Assembly (NCBI GenBank): GCA_964426915.1
Contig: CAYRTD010000002.1
Coordinates: 13,121 to 77,120 of the forward strand
DNA length: 64,000 nucleotides
Reading direction: 5' to 3'
Source: CAYRTD01 sp964426915
GTDB taxonomy: Bacteria; Bacteroidota; Bacteroidia; Bacteroidales; GCA-2748055
In this document: positions 36,059 through 44,864 of the stretch, one piece after another
Layout of the letters: each line of letters starts with the position of its first letter
Numbering within the stretch: the stretch's first letter is position 1
Notes under the pieces: model-generated
The model's database searches: none
Told to the model about the DNA's origin: nothing
Seen by the model: only the letters and a program-made list of their open reading frames with translations
Translations under genes and position numbers: made by a program

Positions 36059-36901
36059 ATGAGGAATCTTTTCAGATTAATCCTTAAATATTATTTCATC
36101 CTTCTTTTTATTTTGTTTGAAGGACTGTCATTGCTGTTGATTTTTCAATTCAATCCTTATCAGAAATCTCTTTTTGTCAAAATGTCAAGGAATGTCAATG
36201 GTTTATTATATAGTCACATGGGTGAAGTCCGTCAATATCTTTACCTGAGAGAAGAAAATGAACGTTTGTTAGCTGAGAATACCAGGTTGAGGAATCGTCT
36301 ATCTCAATCGGGTTACCCAAGCTATATCCATGATGCTTACACGTCTTTCAGAGATACACTCTCAGAAATTGACTATTCGCAGTATTTTTTTATATCAGCC
36401 GATGTAATTAATAACTCTGTCAATAAACAATACAATTATCTTACAATTGACAGAGGTTCATTACTAGGTGTTGAAAAAGATATGGCAGTAATTTCAAATG
36501 GAGCTGTAGTAGGTGTGGTTGCAGGGGTATCGAAAAATTTCTCAACTGTGATCCCTGTGCTGAACAGGAATTTCAGGGTTGGATCAAAAATAGCAAGGAA
36601 TGATTATTTCGGAATACTGGAGTGGGAGGGGAAAGATCCGGGATTTGCCAGGTTACGGGAAATTCCCCTGCACGTGGATGTGAGCAAAGGAGATACAGTG
36701 GTAACCAGCGGTTTTTCTGCGATATTCCCCCCCGGATACAAGGTTGGAATAATAGAATCTTATGATATTAAGGAAGGGAATTTTTATGATATTGAAGTAA
36801 AACTTGCCGTAGATTTTCAAAATCTGATTCATGTTAATGTAATAGGCAATATATTCAGAGGAGAACGACAGGAGCTGGAAAAATCCTTTGGCTATGATTA
36901 A
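36059..36901 (+). CDS. mreC: Rod shape-determining protein MreC
   Basis: A 280-residue bitopic membrane protein that scaffolds the elongasome in the periplasm. One N-terminal membrane helix (about residues 11-30), a coiled coil (about 60-88, YLREENERLLAENTRLRNRL) and two beta domains (about 110-270; IDRGSLLGVEKDMAVISNGA, TVVTSGFSAIFPPG). The MreC signature GVEKDMAV and the second-domain SG-FPPG motif are typical. Its last codons overlap the start of mreD by eight bases (36894-36901), suggesting translational coupling. Confidence 0.95.
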   Translation: MRNLFRLILKYYFILLFILFEGLSLLLIFQFNPYQKSLFVKMSRNVNGLLYSHMGEVRQYLYLREENERLLAENTRLRNRLSQSGYPSYIHDAYTSFRDTLSEIDYSQYFFISADVINNSVNKQYNYLTIDRGSLLGVEKDMAVISNGAVVGVVAGVSKNFSTVIPVLNRNFRVGSKIARNDYFGILEWEGKDPGFARLREIPLHVDVSKGDTVVTSGFSAIFPPGYKVGIIESYDIKEGNFYDIEVKLAVDFQNLIHVNVIGNIFRGERQELEKSFGYD

Positions 36902-37400
36902 GATCTACCTAAGAAATATTATCCGCTTTGCTGCGGTCGTCCTGATTCAGGTCCTCGTTTTTGATAACATCGAACTAAGTGGCTACATTAACCCCTATAT
37001 TTATATCATATTTATAATCTTACTGCCATTTGAAACTCCTAACTGGCTTCTTCTTACCCTGGCCTTTTTATTGGGTTTATCGATTGACATGTTCAGTATG
37101 ACCTATGGGATGCATGCTTCAGCAACTGTTTTCGCGGCATTTCTAAGACCCTTTGTACTTAAGAATTTTTCGCCCAGAGACGGGTATGAACCCGGAACAT
37201 TTCCCAGGGTTGCGTATTACGGCTTTAACTGGTTTGCCAAATATGCTTTGATCCTTATATTTGCTCATCATTTCTTTTTATTTTTTATTGAGATCTTCCG
37301 GATATCTGATGTCCTCTTTATTTTATCCAAAACTCTTCTCAGTGGAATTGTATCTGCATTTTTTATAATAATCAGCCAGTATTTTATTGACAGAAGGTAA
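36894..37400 (+). CDS. mreD: Rod shape-determining protein MreD
   Basis: A 168-residue polytopic membrane protein with five or six hydrophobic segments. I chose the ATG at 36894, overlapping mreC by eight bases, over an upstream in-frame TTG. Sequence conservation in MreD is low; recognisable are the N-terminal helix with VLIQVLVFDNI, PYIYIIFIILLPFETP and the short basic end FIDRR. Its position between mreC and the PBP2 gene supports the assignment. It ends two bases before mrdA. It is thought to help MreC and PBP2 assemble in the elongasome. Confidence 0.92.
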   Translation: MIKIYLRNIIRFAAVVLIQVLVFDNIELSGYINPYIYIIFIILLPFETPNWLLLTLAFLLGLSIDMFSMTYGMHASATVFAAFLRPFVLKNFSPRDGYEPGTFPRVAYYGFNWFAKYALILIFAHHFFLFFIEIFRISDVLFILSKTLLSGIVSAFFIIISQYFIDRR

Positions 37401-37402
37401 TA

Positions 37403-39253
37403 ATGAATCAGTTTGCAGACAGAAAATATATTATTGGTTTACTAATAGTTCTTTCGGCGATTACTTTCGCGGGTCGGCTTTTTCAAATGCAGGTGATCGA
37501 CAAGTCCTACATTCTTTCAGCCGAAAATAATTCCCGGAGAGAAGTTATCTTATATCCTGCCAGGGGCCTTATTTATGATCGTAACGGAGAGCTGATGGTC
37601 TCCAATCAGGCTGCTTATGACATCATGATCAATCCCATACAGCTTGAGGAGTTCGATACACTCGACTTTTGCCGGATACTGGACCTGGAAAAGGAGGATC
37701 TTTTACAGAGAATACAGAAAGCAAAAAAGTTTAACCGTTATGCTCCATCTGTTTTCATGAAACAGGTACCCGGAGAGATCAGTTCGGTTTTTCAGGAGAA
37801 ACTGTATAAATTTCCGGGATTTTTCGTTCAGACACGGACGCTCAGAAGATATTCCCGGCCTGTGGCTGCCCACGTCCTGGGATATGTTGGAGAGGTAGGG
37901 AAAAAACGAATTGAAGATGATAAATACTACAAGATGGGCGATTATATCGGAATCAGTGGTATTGAGAAAACCTACGAAAGCATCCTCAGAGGGAAGAAGG
38001 GGAAGAAAAATTATATGGTAGATGTGCATAACAGGATTACAGATGAATGGGGAGGTGGCCGTTTTGATCAGGCCCCTGAGCTGGGCACTGATATTGTTAT
38101 TACACTGGATTCTGAACTCCAGGAATATGGTGAAAAATTAATGGACGGGTTTAGCGGCAGTATTGTTGCAATTGAACCTTCAACAGGAGAGATACTTAGC
38201 CTGGTCAGTGCTCCACACTTTTCTCCCGATCTTCTTGTGGGAAGAGGTTTGAGACGGAATTTCAGAATGTTATCCGGAGATACACTGAATCCCTTATTTA
38301 ATCGTGCTGTGGCAGCAAGTTATCCCCCTGGCTCTACTTTTAAAGTCGTGAATGGGCTGATCGGCTTGCAGGAGGATGTGCTACTTCCTTCCAATGAATT
38401 CTATTGCGATTTTGGTTATTACTACAGAGGTACACGTGTAGGTTGCCATGATCATTATTCTCCTTTGGATCTGAGAGAATCTATTCAAAATTCGTGTAAT
38501 GCTTATTTTTGTAATGTTTTCAGGAGAATTTTGGAGAATCCTGAATATGGTCGTACCGATTCGGCTTTCAGCAACTGGAGAAAACACGTAACTTCATTTG
38601 GATTTGGAAGCCGCTCAAATTCTGATATCCCGGGTGAATTAAAGGGACTTGTTCCCGATCCATCATACTACAACCGGTATTACGGGGTGGGACGCTGGAA
38701 CTTTTTAACAGTGATCTCCCTCGCCATTGGCCAGGGCGAACTTGGGATCACTCCCTTACAGATGGCAAATATGACAGCTGCCATAGCAAACCGTGGAAGT
38801 TACTATACTCCGCATATTCTAAAAGAAATCCGATCCGGAGAACCTGTTAATCCCGACTTACTTGAGAGGCATGAAACCACAATAGATTCCGCTTTTTTTG
38901 AGATCGCTGTAGAAGGAATGGATCTGGTAGTTAATGGCGGAGCTGGCAGCACAGCGAGAATTGCCAAAATGCAGGACATTACAATTTGTGGTAAAACAGG
39001 AACTGCTGAAAATCCTTTTGGAGAGGATCACTCTATCTTTATTGCCTTTGCACCAAAGGATGATCCGAAAATAGCGATTACCGTGTATGTCGAGAATGTT
39101 GGTTTTGGTTCTACTTTTGCCGCTCCGATTGCCAGCCTGATGATTGAAAAATATCTTACCGGTAAGGTTGAAAGAGAATGGATTGAGAATTGGGTCCTGG
39201 TCGATGCGAGAAAAAGACTGGAAGAGAAGAAAAGAAAGGAGGCAGGAGAATGA
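37403..39253 (+). CDS. mrdA: Penicillin-binding protein 2 (elongasome transpeptidase)
   Basis: A 616-residue class B penicillin-binding protein. One N-terminal membrane helix (about residues 8-25), a pedestal domain (about 45-220; YPARGLIYDRNGELMVSN) and the transpeptidase domain (about 240-590). Catalytic motifs are intact: STFK with nucleophile Ser311, SCN (364-366) and KTGTAE (Lys531). It cross-links peptidoglycan during side-wall growth with RodA, MreC and MreD. It begins two bases after mreD, and its stop overlaps the rodA ATG by four bases (ATGA). The lysine-rich tail (RKRLEEKKRKEAGE) is typical of Bacteroidota members. Confidence 0.96.
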   Translation: MNQFADRKYIIGLLIVLSAITFAGRLFQMQVIDKSYILSAENNSRREVILYPARGLIYDRNGELMVSNQAAYDIMINPIQLEEFDTLDFCRILDLEKEDLLQRIQKAKKFNRYAPSVFMKQVPGEISSVFQEKLYKFPGFFVQTRTLRRYSRPVAAHVLGYVGEVGKKRIEDDKYYKMGDYIGISGIEKTYESILRGKKGKKNYMVDVHNRITDEWGGGRFDQAPELGTDIVITLDSELQEYGEKLMDGFSGSIVAIEPSTGEILSLVSAPHFSPDLLVGRGLRRNFRMLSGDTLNPLFNRAVAASYPPGSTFKVVNGLIGLQEDVLLPSNEFYCDFGYYYRGTRVGCHDHYSPLDLRESIQNSCNAYFCNVFRRILENPEYGRTDSAFSNWRKHVTSFGFGSRSNSDIPGELKGLVPDPSYYNRYYGVGRWNFLTVISLAIGQGELGITPLQMANMTAAIANRGSYYTPHILKEIRSGEPVNPDLLERHETTIDSAFFEIAVEGMDLVVNGGAGSTARIAKMQDITICGKTGTAENPFGEDHSIFIAFAPKDDPKIAITVYVENVGFGSTFAAPIASLMIEKYLTGKVEREWIENWVLVDARKRLEEKKRKEAGE

Positions 39254-40671
39254 GAAGGGGAAATATATTTACGAATCTTGACTGGATTACCGTTGGACTT
39301 TTTCTGGTCATGATGCTAATGGGTTGGTTGAATATTTTTTCTGCTGTTTATTCTGAAGACCATCCAAGTATACTGGATTTTAATCAACGTTATGGCAAGC
39401 AATTTTTATGGATCTGCGCATCGGTCGTTATTGCCGTTATTTTGCTTTTCATCGATCAGAGATTTTATGAGTTCTTCGCATATTTCATATATGGCTTTGC
39501 CGTTGTTATGCTCCTGGGAGTTCTGGTTTTTGGTATCGAAATCAATAGTGCAAGAAGCTGGTTTGCATTTGGAGATCTGCGTATTCAACCTTCCGAATTC
39601 GCCAAACCTGCGGTTGCGTTGGCTCTGGCAAAATATTTTTCACAGTATAATTTGAATGTCCGGAATTTCCGGACTTACATCACATCTGCGATTATTATAT
39701 TCAGTCCGGCTGTACTGATCATGCTTCAACCTGATACCGGCTCTGCCCTTGTTTACTTTGCCTTCATTCTCCCTGTTTACCGCGAGGGATTCTCAGTGAA
39801 CATTTTGCTTGCTATGCTTTCCCTGGTGGTTATTTTTCTGCTTGTACTTCTGCTGGATAATCTGATTGTACTTGCACTTCTCATTCTTGCAGGTTTTATC
39901 GCCTGGGGAATAAAATCCCGAAGTTTTAAAAACTTCTTTCAGAGCCTTTCGGTTTTTATTATTGTTTCGGGTTTGCTCTTTCTCATCAGAAAACTAACTA
40001 CAGTTGATTTTGATGATTATATGCTCCTATTTATAGCAATGATTATATCAGCTGTAATTTTCGGCTTTATTATTATAATAAAAAGAACGAGAAAAGCCGT
40101 TATTGTTCTATCCTTATCTTTAATAGCTGTGTTTTATTCTTTTTCCGTTGATTACAGTTTTCATAATTTTTTGAGTGATTACCAGCAAAGACGTGTTAAT
40201 GTTCTCCTGGGTTTCGAAACAGATCTTCAGGGCGCTGGCTATAATGTCAATCAATCGAAGATTGCTATTGGTTCCGGAGGTTTTTCAGGTAAAGGATTCC
40301 TTCAGGGAACCCAGACGAAATTGCATTTCGTCCCTGAACAAAGTACCGATTTTATCTTTTGCACAGTGGGAGAAGAATGGGGTTTTATTGGCACCATGAC
40401 CATTATTATCCTGTTCATGACATTACTACTCAGGCTCCTTCACCTCGCCGAACGGCAGAGAACAACTTTTGCCAGAATCTACGGTTATAGTGTGTTATCC
40501 GTTATTTTTATCCACTTTTTTGTAAATATTGCCATGACTATTGGCTTATTTCCTGTGATAGGAATTCCTTTGCCTTTTTTTAGTTATGGAGGTTCATCCC
40601 TGTGGGCCTTCACTATTTTGCTTTTTATCTTTTTGCGGCTTGATGCAGGAAGGAAAGAATACATTCGCTAA
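39250..40671 (+). CDS. rodA: SEDS-family peptidoglycan glycosyltransferase RodA
   Basis: A 473-residue polytopic SEDS glycosyltransferase that polymerises lipid II with PBP2. I chose the ATG at 39250, which overlaps the PBP2 stop as ATGA and follows GGAGGCAGGAG; an upstream TTG frame is rejected. About ten membrane segments are visible. Signature motifs are NSARSWFAFGDLRIQPSEFAK (given here as the stretch near residue 102-122), ALVYFAFILPVYREG, the catalytic-loop QSKIAIGSGGFSGKGFLQG with DFIFCTVGEEWG, and the end PFFSYGGSSLWA. A hydrophobic insert (about 195-285) before the large loop is common in Bacteroidota RodA. It is the last gene of the cluster. Confidence 0.95.
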   Translation: MRRGNIFTNLDWITVGLFLVMMLMGWLNIFSAVYSEDHPSILDFNQRYGKQFLWICASVVIAVILLFIDQRFYEFFAYFIYGFAVVMLLGVLVFGIEINSARSWFAFGDLRIQPSEFAKPAVALALAKYFSQYNLNVRNFRTYITSAIIIFSPAVLIMLQPDTGSALVYFAFILPVYREGFSVNILLAMLSLVVIFLLVLLLDNLIVLALLILAGFIAWGIKSRSFKNFFQSLSVFIIVSGLLFLIRKLTTVDFDDYMLLFIAMIISAVIFGFIIIIKRTRKAVIVLSLSLIAVFYSFSVDYSFHNFLSDYQQRRVNVLLGFETDLQGAGYNVNQSKIAIGSGGFSGKGFLQGTQTKLHFVPEQSTDFIFCTVGEEWGFIGTMTIIILFMTLLLRLLHLAERQRTTFARIYGYSVLSVIFIHFFVNIAMTIGLFPVIGIPLPFFSYGGSSLWAFTILLFIFLRLDAGRKEYIR

Positions 40672-40748
40672 GCTATTTTTGAAATACACTCCTAAGCATT
40701 TGTATGTCAGCAAGTGAAAAGTATACTGCCTTGTAGTATGCTGGATTC

Positions 40749-40780
40749 TTTTTTTAGGATGCCTTTTTTCATTATATTTG
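40749..40780 (+). promoter_or_regulatory. Candidate promoter of the KamA-like gene
   Basis: TATATTTG (40773-40780) matches the -7 consensus exactly, and a TTTT run stands at 40749-40752, 20 bases upstream, at the -33 place. The ATG is at 40825. Confidence 0.55.
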
Positions 40781-40824
40781 GGACCTTTTTTTTAGAAAAA
40801 TCATTTTAAATACGGAGATTAAAT

Positions 40825-42174
40825 ATGAAATATAAAGCTTATACATTATTCAATTACAATAAAATTTCACAGATTTCAAAACTGAATTCAGAACAAAAAA
40901 ACAACATCGAAGTAGTTGGAAGAGTATTTCCTTTCAAAACAAATAACTACGTCGTTGATGAATTAATAGATTGGGATAATTTTGAGGATGATCCAATGTA
41001 TATTCTTAATTTTCCCCAAAGAGGGATGATGCAGGATGAACATTACAGATCGATGGAAAAGTTATATCTGGAAGGGGCCGATAAGAAAGATATCTCTCAG
41101 ATGGCTAATGAGATACGGTCTCAATTGAATCCTCACCCGGCAGGCCAACTTGAACACAATGTTCCGGAAATTGGCGGAGAAAAGCTCATGGGAATTCAGC
41201 ATAAGTACCGCGAAACTGCGCTGTTTTTTCCAACTCAGGGACAGACATGCCATGCCTACTGTACCTTTTGTTTTCGCTGGCCTCAGTTTTCCGGAATGGG
41301 CGATCTGAAATTCGCTATGAAACAATCTGATCTCCTGGTAAAATACCTGGAACAAAATAAGGGCATTACGGATATCCTTTTTACCGGAGGAGATCCAATG
41401 ATCATGAATGTTAAGCATCTTGAAACTTATATCGATGCCATACTCAGGTCGAGATCACATAATGTAAGTACCATCAGGATCGGTTCTAAATCTCTGTCCT
41501 TTTGGCCTTACCGGTATCTGACGGATAAAGACGCTGATGACGTTCTTCGCCTCTTTGAAAAAGTAAGCCGCGCAGGATTTCATCTTGCTTTTATGGCACA
41601 TTTTAATCACCCAAGAGAGTTATCTACCGATCCGGTGAAAAAAGCTGTATCCCGTATACAAGAAACCGGAGCACAAATCCGGACACAATCACCACTGCTG
41701 AATCATATAAATAATAAACCTGAATTATGGCAACGGATGTGGAAAAATCAGGTGAATCTTGGAATGATACCCTATTATATGTTTGTGGCAAGAGATACAG
41801 GTGCTCAGCATTTTTTCGGAGTTGGTCTGTATCAGGCATGGAATATTTTTAGGAAAGCATACAGCCAGATGAGCGGGATTGCCCGTACAGTGAGAGGCCC
41901 GAGCATGTCTGCTGCCCCTGGTAAGGTGCAAATTGTTGGAATAACTGAAATTAAGAATGAAAAGCTTTATGTTCTTAACTTTTTACAGGGAAGGAACCCG
42001 GATTGGGTGGGTAAACCATTTTTCGCTGAGTTGGATAAGAATGCTCGTTGGTTGGATGATCTTCAACCTGCTTTTAATGAGGAAAGTTTTTTCTATGAGG
42101 ATGAATACGAAGAAATGATAGAGAACGCCAGGAAAGATACCATCCGTTACAAGGAATATAAACCCACCGCCTGA
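40825..42174 (+). CDS. KamA-family radical SAM protein
   Basis: A 449-residue radical SAM enzyme related to lysine 2,3-aminomutase. The cluster motif CHAYCTFC (CxxxCxxC, about residues 149-156) is followed by FRWPQF, the SAM-contact FTGGDPMIM (about 189-197) and IRIGSKSLSFWPYRY, as in KAM. The PLP-lysine region differs: where KAM has a Gly-rich APGGGGK loop, this protein has SAAPGK, two glycines shorter, so PLP binding is uncertain. Substrate unknown; a lysine or other amino-acid mutase is possible, but Bacteroidota homologues form a separate uncharacterised group. Monocistronic, with a promoter-like box upstream. Confidence 0.85.
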   Translation: MKYKAYTLFNYNKISQISKLNSEQKNNIEVVGRVFPFKTNNYVVDELIDWDNFEDDPMYILNFPQRGMMQDEHYRSMEKLYLEGADKKDISQMANEIRSQLNPHPAGQLEHNVPEIGGEKLMGIQHKYRETALFFPTQGQTCHAYCTFCFRWPQFSGMGDLKFAMKQSDLLVKYLEQNKGITDILFTGGDPMIMNVKHLETYIDAILRSRSHNVSTIRIGSKSLSFWPYRYLTDKDADDVLRLFEKVSRAGFHLAFMAHFNHPRELSTDPVKKAVSRIQETGAQIRTQSPLLNHINNKPELWQRMWKNQVNLGMIPYYMFVARDTGAQHFFGVGLYQAWNIFRKAYSQMSGIARTVRGPSMSAAPGKVQIVGITEIKNEKLYVLNFLQGRNPDWVGKPFFAELDKNARWLDDLQPAFNEESFFYEDEYEEMIENARKDTIRYKEYKPTA

Positions 42175-42190
42175 GAAAAAATCAAAATCA

Positions 42191-42233
42191 TAGCCTCACT
42201 GATTTAACACCCACCCTTCGGGGTTAGAGGCTA
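42191..42233 (+). other. Hairpin with TTCG loop after the KamA-like gene
   Basis: TAGCCTC (42191-42197) pairs with GAGGCTA (42227-42233), enclosing a small ACCC-TTCG-GGGT hairpin (42213-42224). There is no T run after it, so it is a weak terminator at best, and may instead protect the 3' end of the transcript. Confidence 0.5.
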
Positions 42234-42317
42234 ATTTCAATTATCATCACTGGAGGCTATCTATCAAGTATTTAACTCAAAACTTGAAGAAGCTTATCAG
42301 ACAGTCTCCCATTATTG

Positions 42318-42935
42318 TTAAAATCCCTCCGGGATTGGAAGATGTTTTCCGGTTTTTATTTCATATTCAGATTCAACATATTTCCGGATGTCAGGAAAGA
42401 ATTCATTAAATTCAGCATTAAACTCCTCTGATTTATTCTCAAATCTTTCAATGGCAAAATCAGTATATTCCGGAAGAGAAGTCCGGCTAGACATTCTGTG
42501 CAAAACGGTTTCTACTCCTCCGAGTGTGGAATAACTTATGAGCCAATTATTCCGGATAAAATTTGGAAACCAGTTTTTAATTCCCTGTGGGAAAATATCG
42601 TAATTCTTTTTTAAGATCTGAAATACACTGTTAACATAAACAGGAAGAGGAATATCGCTGTACCGGTCCCAATTATTTGCCAGGAGATAATCATAAAGGA
42701 TATCGATAACAATACCTGAATATTTCCTGTAATATTCTATTATGTGATTACGGCTTTTTCGTGTAACCGGGTGCTGATCTGTATAATAATCGATCTTTCG
42801 ATGAAGCATTATTCCCCTGCTCACATCTTTGGGATATTTCAGATAATTATTGCCTTTGACATAATCACCTATGAAATTACCCACAAGTAAATCTTCATGG
42901 TCGCCGGATAAATATATGTGAGCCAAAAAATTCAT
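42318..42935 (-). CDS. Acyl carrier protein phosphodiesterase (AcpH family)
   Basis: A 205-residue HD-domain-like hydrolase that removes the phosphopantetheine arm of acyl carrier protein. It begins MNFLAHIYLSGDHEDLLVGNFIGD, whose HxxxS and GNFxxD pattern (about residues 6-24) is the AcpH/DUF479 signature, followed by GIMLHRKIDYYTDQHP (about 41-56), DILYDYLLANNW (about 78-89) and a helical tail. Metal-binding His and Asp positions are present. Cytoplasmic. It diverges from the cyclic-DPG-synthetase-like gene across a 290-bp gap in which I see no gene. Confidence 0.88.
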   Translation of the reverse strand: MNFLAHIYLSGDHEDLLVGNFIGDYVKGNNYLKYPKDVSRGIMLHRKIDYYTDQHPVTRKSRNHIIEYYRKYSGIVIDILYDYLLANNWDRYSDIPLPVYVNSVFQILKKNYDIFPQGIKNWFPNFIRNNWLISYSTLGGVETVLHRMSSRTSLPEYTDFAIERFENKSEEFNAEFNEFFPDIRKYVESEYEIKTGKHLPIPEGF

Positions 42936-43225
42936 GTTTTATTTCTTCATTCTTTCTAAAAGAAATTTCTTCTATAAGGTACGAAATTTAAGGCATTTTG
43001 ACAACATCTTTTCACTTGAAATTTATTTATTTCTTATAAATAGAATGCAAAAACTTCGAACGAAGAAGATATTTAATTCCAGCCATCAATAAATATCCCT
43101 ACTATTTTTCGAACAAATACCCTTAATGAAAGTACATATGTTTTTTAATAGATTTTTAATCTGTTAAATCTTTTACAACTTTGTTCGTCCTATTAAAAAA
43201 AACATTTTTTAAAAATTTTAATACA

Positions 43226-44566
43226 ATGGCAAAGAAAAACGTGATAATCATTGGAGCTGCCGGAAGGGACTTCCATAATTTTAATACTTTTTTTCGTGGT
43301 AATGAAGATTATAATGTGGTAGCTTTTACTGCTGCACAAATTCCGGATATTGAAGGAAGAAAATATCCTGCGGAACTGGCAGGTGAACTTTATCCTGACG
43401 GAATCCCTATTTTTGCTGAGGAAGATCTGACCGATCTGATAGCCAAACATGATGTCGATGATTGTGTTTTTTCATACAGCGATGTACCATACAGTGTTGT
43501 AATGAATAAAAGTGCAGTTGTAAATGCTGCCGGAGCCAATTTTGTCCTTCTCGGAGCAAGGGATACTATGATAAAAAGTAAAAAGCCGGTCATTGCAGTT
43601 GGGGCAGTCAGAACAGGTTGTGGAAAAAGTCAGACTTCAAGAAGGATCATTGAGATCCTGATGGAAAAAGGACTGAAGGTGGTGGCTATCCGTCATCCGA
43701 TGCCTTATGGCGACCTTGCCAAACAAAAAGTACAGCGCTTTGCCCAGATCAGTGATCTTGAAAAACATAAATGCACAATTGAAGAAATGGAAGAATATGA
43801 ACCGCATGTCGACAGAGGAAATGTTATTTATGCCGGGGTTGACTATGAAGCCATATTGAGAGAAGCAGAAGAAGATCCTGATGGATGTGACGTTATTCTT
43901 TGGGATGGTGGTAATAATGACTTTTCATTTTACAAGCCCGATCTTACGGTTACCGTGGCAGATCCCCACAGACCCGGACATGAACTTAGTTATTATCCGG
44001 GTGAGGTTACCTTAAGGATGGCTGATGTTGTGATTATAAATAAAATAGACAGCGCCGATCCACAGTCTATACAAATAGTTAGGGAAAACATTGAAAAGGT
44101 GAATCCGGGTGCAGTTGTGATCGATGGCGCTTCACCTATTAGAGTTGATGACCCATCGGTTATCAAAGGTAAAAGAGTTCTTGTAGTGGAAGATGGCCCC
44201 ACCCTCACCCATGGTGAAATGAAAATTGGTGCCGGAACAGTAGCGGCCCGTAAATACGGTGCAAGTGAACTGGTTGATCCGAGACCTTTTACAGTAGGTA
44301 AACTCACGGAAACTTTCAAAATATATCCTGAGATCGGAACCTTACTTCCTGCGATGGGATATGGTGAACAACAACTAAAAGATCTTGAGACCACAATTAA
44401 TAATACAGATTGTGATGCAGTTGTCATTGGCACTCCCATTGATCTCAGCAGAATTGTAAAAATTGATAAACCCTCAACCCGGGTGTTCTACGATCTGCAG
44501 GAAATTGGTGAACCTGATCTTAATAGTGTTCTCAACGAGTTTGTTGAAAAAAATATAATGAAATAA
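43226..44566 (+). CDS. Cyclic 2,3-diphosphoglycerate synthetase-like P-loop protein
   Basis: A 446-residue protein starting at the ATG at 43226 (MAKKNVIIIGAAGRDFHNF); the longer frame adds only an unlikely leader. An N-terminal Rossmann-like part carries GAAGRDFHNF, followed by a P-loop GAVRTGCGKSQTSR (about residues 126-139), an ILWDGGNND motif (about 217-225), and VIINKIDSAD, a GTPase-type NKxD motif (about 267). It resembles the ATP-dependent cyclic 2,3-diphosphoglycerate synthetase of thermophilic methanogens. Bacterial homologues are untested and that product is not expected here, so a different role is likely. A strong terminator follows. Confidence 0.8.
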   Translation: MAKKNVIIIGAAGRDFHNFNTFFRGNEDYNVVAFTAAQIPDIEGRKYPAELAGELYPDGIPIFAEEDLTDLIAKHDVDDCVFSYSDVPYSVVMNKSAVVNAAGANFVLLGARDTMIKSKKPVIAVGAVRTGCGKSQTSRRIIEILMEKGLKVVAIRHPMPYGDLAKQKVQRFAQISDLEKHKCTIEEMEEYEPHVDRGNVIYAGVDYEAILREAEEDPDGCDVILWDGGNNDFSFYKPDLTVTVADPHRPGHELSYYPGEVTLRMADVVIINKIDSADPQSIQIVRENIEKVNPGAVVIDGASPIRVDDPSVIKGKRVLVVEDGPTLTHGEMKIGAGTVAARKYGASELVDPRPFTVGKLTETFKIYPEIGTLLPAMGYGEQQLKDLETTINNTDCDAVVIGTPIDLSRIVKIDKPSTRVFYDLQEIGEPDLNSVLNEFVEKNIMK

Positions 44567-44587
44567 AAAGCGGGATTATTAAAAAAA

Positions 44588-44620
44588 AACCGTCTCAAAT
44601 TTCTTTTGAGACGGTTTTTT
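44588..44620 (+). terminator. Strong rho-independent terminator
   Basis: AACCGTCTCAAA pairs with TTTGAGACGGTT (12 bp, loop of about five bases), preceded by an A run and followed by TTTTT, so it could also work from the minus strand for the DMT transporter gene. It sits about 20 bp past the stop at 44566. Confidence 0.88.
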
Positions 44621-44810
44621 TAAAGAAGCAAACTCTCCTGTAAACCAACATCACACCACTATCTCCTACACTTTGATTAACACCTCAAAAGGCGTACAGG
44701 AAAAATTTGCTTCAATAAATTATATTAAAAACTCTTTGTTATATATTTTGTAAACAACTGCAGAATCTTAATTGTTTAATTTAGACAGCCTCTTTCTGGA
44801 CTTTGATTTC

Positions 44811-44828
44811 GAATATTATGGACAGACA
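44811..44828 (+). repeat. Dispersed 18-nt motif, copy 2
   Basis: GAATATTATGGACAGACA matches copy 1 at 16 of 18 positions. It lies in the gap between the terminator at 44588 and the DMT transporter gene, with TTCTGGA a short way upstream, as also seen before copy 3. Confidence 0.5.
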
Positions 44829-44864
44829 CCAAGTAGCTAATAAACAAGCGATGACTTAACCTCT

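Noticed and set aside
43993..44439. 148-codon frame opposite the cyclic-DPG-synthetase-like gene
   Set aside because: Antisense shadow; Ser/Thr/Ile-rich composition expected from reverse reading.
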